Positions 43,388-49,247 of a stretch of DNA of 49,247 nucleotides are shown here, piece by piece. The translations under genes and the position numbers were made by a program. Position 1 is the stretch's first letter, and each line of letters begins with the position of its first letter. The stretch lies in NCBI GenBank assembly GCA_003326195.1, contig LXQE01000155.1:45682-94928 (forward strand). The letters are read 5' to 3'. This stretch comes from Nostoc punctiforme NIES-2108 (GTDB lineage: Bacteria > Cyanobacteriota > Cyanobacteriia > Cyanobacteriales > Nostocaceae). The notes beneath the pieces are model-generated. The model worked only from the letters and a program-made list of their open reading frames with translations, did no database searches and was not told the origin of the DNA.

Positions 43388-44020
43388 TTAGTGTTCAAAT
43401 AGATCCTTGAATTGCAACAAATCTAAAGAAACGATCGTTGGTAGAAACTCAAAACATTCTTGAGCAATTTGCCAACGTTCTTCTCGTTTAAGCATTTGTA
43501 TTAACTTCTGTTGCACACTAAGTAAGTAGCGCACATCATTGGCAGCATAACTTAGTTGAGCTTCAGATAAGCTAACGGCGTTACCCCAATCAGAACTTTG
43601 AGAGCTTTTATCTAGTTCCACTTGTTCTAACTCTTGTACCACGTCTTTGAGTCCGTGGCGATTTGTGTAAGTACGGGCTAATTTACTGGCAATTTTGGTG
43701 CAAAAAATCGGCCCTACCTGAATCCCCAGATTGGCTCGCAAAGTGGCCAAGTCAAATCGAGCAAAGTGAAACACTTTCACAACATTGACTGCTTCCAAGA
43801 GTTTTTTTAAGTTGGGGGCGTCAGCTTGTCCTTTGGCTATGCGGATTGCAGTCACTTTCCCTTCTGGATTGCACAGCTGGACGAGACACAAGCGATCGCG
43901 CAGGGGCAATAATCCCATCGTTTCTGTATCAACTGCGATCGCTGTAGATTCTAAATACTGGCTAAGGGTTGCGTCACTGAGGTCGCGATCGCTCACCTGA
44001 AAATCTGGTAATGTCATCAA
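43388..44020 (-). CDS. rnd: Ribonuclease D-like 3'-5' exonuclease
   Basis: The 210-residue protein is a single DEDDy exonuclease domain: AVDTETMGLLPLRDRLCLVQ (D, E), FHFARFDLATLRANLGI (D), SSDWGNAVSLSEAQLSYAAN-type Exo III (YAANDVRYL, Y and D). It trims RNA 3' ends (tRNA-like substrates in the family). The HRDC domains of E. coli RNase D are absent, as is usual in cyanobacterial short forms. A second ATG one codon later is equally possible as start. Confidence 0.88.
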   Translation of the reverse strand: MMTLPDFQVSDRDLSDATLSQYLESTAIAVDTETMGLLPLRDRLCLVQLCNPEGKVTAIRIAKGQADAPNLKKLLEAVNVVKVFHFARFDLATLRANLGIQVGPIFCTKIASKLARTYTNRHGLKDVVQELEQVELDKSSQSSDWGNAVSLSEAQLSYAANDVRYLLSVQQKLIQMLKREERWQIAQECFEFLPTIVSLDLLQFKDLFEH

Positions 44021-44106
44021 TTGTTCAAAAATAATAGCAGTGTCCAGCAGAAAAAAGTCTTGTCAGACACTACATTATTATTGTGCAAAAAAATCAAAAA
44101 TTAAAT

Positions 44107-44655
44107 CTACCTAGCCCGAAAAAACATTTGTGTCAGGTAGACTTCGCCTTGATTATTGGTCGCAACGCCAATTCCAGTCAGGTTGTAATTTCCTTTAAGG
44201 TTCTTCAGGTGTCCAGGACTTTTGATCCAGCCAGTAACAGCTTCCTCCACGGGGTTGCTATATCCCCGGTTGAAAGCAACATTTTCTGCTGCACTGTTGT
44301 AGCGAATAGGGATAGCTTTGACTCGCGCTTCAAATCCCTGATGGCTAAATGGGGTTTTGCCTTTAGCCATATTTTGACTATGAATTCTGGCCTGTCGAGT
44401 TAAATTTGCATTTAAAGTCAACTTTGGCAGCCCTTTAGAAACCCGATATCGATTAATTTGGTCAAATACTGATTTTTCTAGCTCAGTAGTTTTAAAAGTA
44501 GGAGTCGATATTGCAACCTGACTAGAAAAAAGCGACAACAGCTTATTACGGGTGGATGTATTCGTAGAAGTATGATTTGGTATCGGAGCAGTCGTTAATC
44601 CACTAGCAAGGACAAGCGCACTTAAAGCGATGCCAAAAGCAGTTTGTCGGAACAT
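44107..44655 (-). CDS. Exported CAP-domain (SCP/PR1-like) protein, copy 1
   Basis: The 182-residue protein has a signal peptide (FGIALSALVLASGLTTAPIP) and a CAP domain at about 58-182: VFDQINRYRVSKGLPKLTLN, ARIHSQNMAKGKTPFSHQGF (His), SAAENVAFNRGY (Glu), GWIKSPGHLKNLKGNYNLTG (His). These are the CAP cavity residues. The family is extracellular; many bind lipids or act in envelope processes. It is a tandem paralogue of the 45187-45717 gene, reading the same way, 531 bp apart. Confidence 0.9.
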   Translation of the reverse strand: MFRQTAFGIALSALVLASGLTTAPIPNHTSTNTSTRNKLLSLFSSQVAISTPTFKTTELEKSVFDQINRYRVSKGLPKLTLNANLTRQARIHSQNMAKGKTPFSHQGFEARVKAIPIRYNSAAENVAFNRGYSNPVEEAVTGWIKSPGHLKNLKGNYNLTGIGVATNNQGEVYLTQMFFRAR

Positions 44656-45186
44656 GGAGAATTGCGTAATGTGTAGAGATATAAGACTTCTACTCTACCT
44701 TATTGTTCCGAGGATATATACCACAATACTATTAAGTAATGATGAATTTCGGCAATTTGGCTACATCCTTTACAAGTAAAACAAACAATCATTTCCAATT
44801 GTCAGTACTTCAATAGGTCAGCTTCATGAAAATCACGGTTAATTTTGCTAATAATTTCAGATTTTCATGAATTATCAAGCAAAAGCTTTACTAACAGGTT
44901 AAAGTCTGGGGAATTTGAGAAAAAACCTCAACTTTACCAAATCTAAAGCCAATTTGAAAAATGATTGCGACAGATGGAAAACTGAAACACTTATCCAATG
45001 GATGTTTCACAATCCAAAATCTAAAATCTAAAATCCAAAATGGTATAACGCTGTGTGCAATTTTTACTCAAACCTAATCTCCTTACCTAATAATTAAGGA
45101 ATGGTTAGAATTCAAAGCCTTTCTCTCTTTGCAACAGAAAGGAATGGAAGTGAGGTCAGAATATTAAGTTGCACATCGCGTCAAAC
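44656..45186. other. Intergenic region between CAP paralogues
   Basis: AT-rich; no gene. A 7-bp hairpin (CCTTTCT/AGAAAGG) at 45118-45142 is followed by GGAATGGAAGTGAGGT, a 16-mer that recurs at about 1598-1613. Confidence 0.45.
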
Positions 45187-45717
45187 CTATGAGCGAATAA
45201 ACATTTGTGTGAAGTAGATTACGCCTTGGCTGTTTTTGGCGACACCAATCCCCGTCAGATTGTAATTACCTCTGATATTGGCAAGATGCCCTGGACTTTT
45301 GAGCCAGCCTTGAACAGCTACTGTCGCAGAATCGCCATATCCCTGGTTGTAAGCGACATTTTCAGCAGCTCCTCTATAAGAAACACCGGTTGCATTAAGA
45401 CGTTCTGAAAATCCATTATGTCCAAAGGGAACTGTACCATTAGCCATGTTCTTACTGTGAAGCCTCACTTGATTGTCGATGGCAGAATTGCGAGTCAGCG
45501 CTGGTAGCCCTTGAGAAGCTCTGTAGTTATTGATTTGGTTAAAAATCGACTGTTCTAGAGCAGCAGTGTCCATACTAGATGCTGCAACTTGATTAGTATT
45601 ATTGGATACATTGGAAGGTGCTGGCGTACAAGCTGGATTTGTTGCAGAAGTAGCGATCGCTGCACTACTGAGAGCGATAGTGCCTAAAATAACGTTGTAA
45701 ACTATTTGCTTGATCAT
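45187..45717 (-). CDS. Exported CAP-domain (SCP/PR1-like) protein, copy 2
   Basis: The 176-residue protein has a signal peptide at 1-24 (IVYNVILGTIALSSAAIATS) and a CAP domain at about 52-176: IFNQINNYRASQGLPALTRN, VRLHSKNMANGTVPFGHNGF, GAAENVAYNQGYGD, GWLKSPGHLANIRGNYNLTG. All CAP cavity residues (His, Glu, His) are present. It is similar to copy 1 along the domain, with differing N-terminal linkers, so a local duplication followed by divergence is likely. Confidence 0.9.
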   Translation of the reverse strand: MIKQIVYNVILGTIALSSAAIATSATNPACTPAPSNVSNNTNQVAASSMDTAALEQSIFNQINNYRASQGLPALTRNSAIDNQVRLHSKNMANGTVPFGHNGFSERLNATGVSYRGAAENVAYNQGYGDSATVAVQGWLKSPGHLANIRGNYNLTGIGVAKNSQGVIYFTQMFIRS

Positions 45718-46150
45718 TTGTTGGCAGTAAACTTTTAGACAATCTAACCAACTAATATCAATGTGACAAATTGCTTATAGGTCTATATAGCTCTATTTGT
45801 AGGCTTTTTTGTTCAAAAACTACTAGTAAACGTTTAAATGCACGATTTAACGCAAAAACATCACTGTTTAATTTATATTTGTCTTCTACCATTAGTATGA
45901 TTATTTTTATCCCAGATTCCGCATTTAGACTGTCACATAGTGTAATTACTAAATTTTTTTTAATTTATCAGTTCTAGATTATGCTTGCTCATCTTCATAA
46001 ATTCAGCTATTCTACTGCACTTAAGTATATTAAATAGCTTTTTTATCTCAATAAATCAGTAAAAACCGTTTGTGACACTTGGGGGTGCGGAAGGTGGGAT
46101 AAAAATGGCTGGATTCCTTCAGTAAAATCTCTACGTAATTTCAGGTAGCT
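45718..46150. other. Intergenic region
   Basis: AT-rich; no gene or clear element was seen. A 68-codon plus-strand frame at 45771-45977 is a low-complexity chance frame. Confidence 0.4.
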
Positions 46151-46432
46151 TTATTTGAGGGGTTCTAACTCTTCCTGTACCACGCGTAACACCCGTGCAA
46201 TATATTCTGCACGCCACTGTTCTCGTTCCTTGGTTACTTTGACATCAGGCTCGTAAGCTTCAATCTCACTAGCCGATAAAAGACCTTTCACCTCTAACAA
46301 CCGTTCAATGGTGTCTAGCCGCTCATGCAGCACGGACACCTCACCAGCCAAAGCCATGACGATCGCTAGCAATTTATCAGTTTGCGGATTTTCTAAGTAA
46401 ACAGGTCGTTTACCCTTGGCTATTTTTGTCAT
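46151..46432 (-). CDS. Small coiled-coil protein of unknown function
   Basis: The 93-residue protein has a predicted coiled-coil at about 20-50 (LLAIVMALAGEVSVLHERLD, TIERLLEVKGL). It continues with charged text ending QEELEPLK. No signal peptide or catalytic motif. It is on the same strand as the methyltransferase gene upstream (about 180 bp away, with dispersed repeats between them), so cotranscription is possible. I do not recognise a named family. Confidence 0.6.
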   Translation of the reverse strand: MTKIAKGKRPVYLENPQTDKLLAIVMALAGEVSVLHERLDTIERLLEVKGLLSASEIEAYEPDVKVTKEREQWRAEYIARVLRVVQEELEPLK

Positions 46433-46611
46433 CCTAATACCAATTCTCCAAAAATAAGACTAGACATACAAAACGAGGAAAGCCAGATAAAATCTGACTT
46501 TCTCAATTACGAATTACGTTAGCGTAGCAGGCCATAGCCCATTACGAACTTGTACTGAGCGTAGCCGTTGGCGCAGCCTCTCGTAGAGAAGTATTACAAA
46601 ACTTTCTCTGC
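46433..46611. repeat. Dispersed palindromic repeats
   Basis: GCGTAGC-type and AGCGTAGCCGTTGGCGCAGC-like text, with TTACGAA direct repeats. These are typical dispersed repeats of Nostoc genomes. Confidence 0.5.
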
Positions 46612-47772
46612 TTACTTAGTTGCAGCAGCCACAAACCAAGTGCCTTGGGTGGCTGAGTTACCATTTTTAAACAGGCCATTAGTTTCTTTTGCTTTCCATG
46701 CTCCATTTGGGACAAATTTCTCGAATGTCTTATCTGCTGCAAAACCAGCCTCAGTAACTAGCGGCACCAAATCTAAATCGCGTACAGCACTCCAGAAAGG
46801 TTCGTTGTTGTTAGCGGTTTCCCAATCATAAATAAACTGTGTATAAACATCCATGTGATGATACAGGGGTGCTTCTAGATGAATCATCATGCCACCAGGA
46901 GCCAGTAGACGATAAGACTCTTGCATAACTTTACGCACAGATGACGGGGGGATTTCATGCAGCAAAATGTGAGAAACCACTAAGTCAAATGATTCATCAG
47001 GGAAGTTAGTATGTTCGGCATTTTGCTGAGAGAAGTGTACCCGTTTTCCCAGGGCTTCGGCTCTTGCATGAGCGTAACGCAGCATAGATGCACCGATATC
47101 GATGGCATGGACTTCTGCATCTGGGAAACCATCCACATAAGGTAATGTACTATTGCCAATAGAACATCCCATATCAAGGATTTTTCTCGGTCGAAAGTTG
47201 GGAAACTCTGCTAAAAGGTAGTTTTGGACTATAGATAGCCCCATATCATCGTTGAGCGGCCCTAACCAACCGAGTCCATAAACATAAGCGCCGCGATCGT
47301 AGGTTGCGCCGGCTGCGACATCATCAGCAGTGAATTCACTGTGATATCCTCCGGGCATACAGTGAATGTCTACAGCCTTTTGATAATTAGGTATTTGAAA
47401 ATTTGGATCTAGGGTTAAAGTACCCAGTTCACCACCCTTATCTTTGGCACGCTCAATCAATTCTGGTAGTTGTCTGTCAACGTTGGCATTTACAGCATCC
47501 CATAACATTTCCTGGTTAATGCGCTTCAGGGCACTAGTCCAGCGGTAATAGGGTTCGTGCTGCATTACTTCCCGAATTTCATAACGATTCTGGGGAGGGC
47601 GCTGATGTTCTTGTTCAAACTTCGGCTTGGCTAGTTTTTCATAAATTTCTTTATTACCAGGAGTGACATTCTTGAAAATGTGCATTTTCATAGTTTGCAC
47701 AAAGTTTTGGCGTGCCAACTCGTCGTGAGTGGGTTGCGGTAACATAGCGTGTTGGAATTGTTGAGCCATCAT
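46612..47772 (-). CDS. Class I SAM-dependent methyltransferase
   Basis: The 386-residue protein has an N-terminal region of about 190 residues without a known motif (HMFKN-like MKMHIFKNVTPGNKEIYEKL). A Rossmann-fold methyltransferase follows at about 195-320: KILDMGCSIGNSTLPYVDGF (motif I), VHAIDIGASMLRYAHARAEA, SFDLVVSHILLHEIPP and LLAPGGMMIHLEAPLYHH. The substrate is unknown. Two ATGs in a row follow GGAGG; the second is better spaced. Its start is 28 bp after the trpB stop, so the two are probably one operon. Confidence 0.87.
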   Translation of the reverse strand: MMAQQFQHAMLPQPTHDELARQNFVQTMKMHIFKNVTPGNKEIYEKLAKPKFEQEHQRPPQNRYEIREVMQHEPYYRWTSALKRINQEMLWDAVNANVDRQLPELIERAKDKGGELGTLTLDPNFQIPNYQKAVDIHCMPGGYHSEFTADDVAAGATYDRGAYVYGLGWLGPLNDDMGLSIVQNYLLAEFPNFRPRKILDMGCSIGNSTLPYVDGFPDAEVHAIDIGASMLRYAHARAEALGKRVHFSQQNAEHTNFPDESFDLVVSHILLHEIPPSSVRKVMQESYRLLAPGGMMIHLEAPLYHHMDVYTQFIYDWETANNNEPFWSAVRDLDLVPLVTEAGFAADKTFEKFVPNGAWKAKETNGLFKNGNSATQGTWFVAAATK

Positions 47773-47800
47773 TGCTTCCTCCCAGAAATTTGAGCTATAT

Positions 47801-49036
47801 TTACGCTGGATATAACAACTTGGCTACCGTTTGTACATCTTTGTCACCACGTCCAGAGCAGTTAATTACAATCCGAGGACTGCCAGTTAGCTGGGGACAG
47901 AGGGTTTCGAGATAAGCGATCGCATGGGCTGTTTCCAATGCTGGGATAATCCCCTCCAATTTCGATAATCGCTGGAATGCCGCCAAAGCCTCTGCATCCG
48001 TCACACTGTAGTATTCAGCGCGACCAGTATCTTTTAAATAGCTATGTTCTGGGCCCACGCCGGGATAATCTAACCCCGCACTAATTGAGTGTGCCTCAAT
48101 GATTTGCCCATCTTCATCTTGCAGTAGGTAGCTCATCGCTCCGTGCAGTACACCAATGCTCCCTTTTGTCAAGGTAGCTGCGTGTTTTTCGGTATTGACA
48201 CCTTCTCCGGCGGCCTCAATTCCAATGAAGCGTATGGAAGACTCATTCATAAACTCATAGAATAGCCCCATCGCATTGGAACCACCACCGACACAAGCCA
48301 AGAGAATATCAGGTAATCCACCCCACTTTTCCATTGCTTGGGCGCGGGTTTCTTCGCCGATTACTGCATGGAAATCACGTACCATCATTGGGTAAGGATG
48401 GGGCCCTGCAACTGAACCCAGGATGTAGTGAGTAGTTTCCACATTTGTTACCCAATCTCGGATGGCTTCAGAAGTAGCATCCTTCAAAGTTCCAGTTCCC
48501 GCCTCCACTGGCCGCACTTCTGCCCCCATCAGCCGCATTCTAAAAACATTCAAAGCTTGGCGTTCCATGTCCTGAACACCCATGTAAATTATGCATTCCA
48601 GCCCAAAACGAGCGCAAACTGTGGCTGTAGCAACTCCATGTTGTCCGGCACCTGTTTCAGCAATAATCCGCTGCTTACCCATACGTTTCGCCAACAATAC
48701 CTGACCAAGGGCATTATTGATTTTATGAGCGCCAGTGTGATTTAAATCTTCACGTTTTAAGTAAATTTGTGGCCCGGTGCGATCGGGTCGGGCATAATGA
48801 GCAGTCAGGCGTTCAGCAAAATACAATGGTGTCGCACGTCCTACATAGTCCCGTAACAACTGCTGTAGTTCTGCTTGAAAACCAGGGTCATTGCGGTATT
48901 GCTGATAAGCTGTTTCTAATTCAGCTAAGGCAGGCATGAGCGTTTCAGGTACATACTTACCGCCAAAGCGTCCGAAGCGGCCTAGCGTATCTGGAACCTG
49001 AGCAGTTGAATTTGGAGATAGGGGAGTGGTAGTCAC
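47801..49036 (-). CDS. trpB: Tryptophan synthase beta chain
   Basis: The 411-residue PLP enzyme has all the hallmarks: GRFGRFGGKYVPETLMPALA, REDLNHTGAHKINNALGQVL (Lys for PLP), AETGAGQHGVATATVCARFG, CVGGGSNAMGLFYEF (phosphate cup) and VINCSGRGDKDV. It condenses indole with serine to make tryptophan. Length is that of normal TrpB. trpA is not next to it; in cyanobacteria trp genes are scattered. The following methyltransferase is probably in the same transcript. Confidence 0.96.
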   Translation of the reverse strand: MTTTPLSPNSTAQVPDTLGRFGRFGGKYVPETLMPALAELETAYQQYRNDPGFQAELQQLLRDYVGRATPLYFAERLTAHYARPDRTGPQIYLKREDLNHTGAHKINNALGQVLLAKRMGKQRIIAETGAGQHGVATATVCARFGLECIIYMGVQDMERQALNVFRMRLMGAEVRPVEAGTGTLKDATSEAIRDWVTNVETTHYILGSVAGPHPYPMMVRDFHAVIGEETRAQAMEKWGGLPDILLACVGGGSNAMGLFYEFMNESSIRFIGIEAAGEGVNTEKHAATLTKGSIGVLHGAMSYLLQDEDGQIIEAHSISAGLDYPGVGPEHSYLKDTGRAEYYSVTDAEALAAFQRLSKLEGIIPALETAHAIAYLETLCPQLTGSPRIVINCSGRGDKDVQTVAKLLYPA

Positions 49037-49189
49037 AGGCTGTTTTTGATGACGGGAATGACTTAATTATTATAGAAAAGTCTGGGGCGTATCTGGGGAA
49101 TGGAGAATTGGGAATGGGAGAATAATAGTCCCAAAAACTTAGCTTGGTGAAGCTTTTCTTATTCTCATGCAGAAGATGGGAACGAGAGT

Positions 49190-49247
49190 AATGGCATTGT
49201 CAGTCGAAACAATGGCATTGTCAGTCGAAACAATGGCATTGTCAGTC
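49190..49247. repeat. 21-bp tandem repeat reaching the window end
   Basis: The unit AATGGCATTGTC then AGTCGAAAC occurs 2.8 times and is cut off by the window end. The unit length is a multiple of three; on the plus strand it reads MALSVET repeated, on the minus strand TDNAIVS or LTMPLFR. It may be noncoding or the start of a repeat protein beginning near 49191. Confidence 0.75.

Overview
The window comes from a filamentous, heterocyst-type cyanobacterium of the Nostoc/Anabaena group. The evidence is the many GCGATCGC (HIP1) octamers, the tandem heptamer repeats between genes (variants of GGGCATT and GTCATTT), the b6f subunit gene petM, a Ycf39-like gene, an NblR-like regulator, DevBCA-type exporters and several cyanobacterial gene families (DUF2949, ComFB). 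No rRNA, tRNA or CRISPR array was recognised.

Layout. 1-5.8 kb: a truncated FHA-GAF-cyclase, a DEAD-box RNA helicase, an IF-3 paralogue that probably starts at AUU, a 1.4-kb stretch of mobile-element debris, and a stand-alone PAS protein. 5.8-10.8 kb: a Crp-like and a TetR regulator divergent from the first devB-devC-devA operon, with palindromic operator candidates between them. 10.9-18.3 kb: a minus-strand cluster of a giant leucine-rich-repeat-variant (LRV) protein, a PD-(D/E)XK-like protein, a NuiA-like nuclease inhibitor and a frame-displaced C-terminal ORF. A group II intron with a full-length maturase sits just upstream on the same strand. 18.9-22.2 kb: a second devBCA operon, clearly paralogous to the first. 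22.7-28.1 kb: cell-wall enzymes (M23 peptidase, L,D-transpeptidase), a ComFB protein, an ECF sigma/anti-sigma pair (SigG type) and a GGCT-fold protein. 28.4-34.5 kb: leuS, a long repeat-rich spacer with a candidate structured RNA, a class V aminotransferase and DUF2949. 35-41.3 kb: a DUF192 lipoprotein, NblR-like regulator, NAD kinase, Ycf39-like protein, PetM, PdxA and another OmpR-type regulator. 42.4-49.2 kb: a cysteine-less rhodanese with LEA-like repeats, RNase D, two CAP-domain paralogues, a small coiled-coil protein, and a methyltransferase behind trpB. The window ends inside a 21-bp tandem repeat.

How genes work together. The two DevBCA sets each supply a membrane-fusion protein, a permease and an ATPase, the inner-membrane part of a TolC-dependent exporter. 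The first is probably controlled by the neighbouring TetR protein. SigG and its membrane anti-sigma factor form an envelope-stress switch. PetM, Ycf39, NblR and NAD kinase lie together on the minus strand with photosynthetic and redox roles. The most unusual unit is the LRV / PD-(D/E)XK / NuiA-like cluster at 10.9-16.0 kb. It joins a nuclease-fold protein to a nuclease-inhibitor-fold protein behind a repeat scaffold, and its leader carries the group II intron. No function for the set is known to me; a nuclease/inhibitor system is a hypothesis from the gene combination.

All calls are from reading the sequence; no database search was run.
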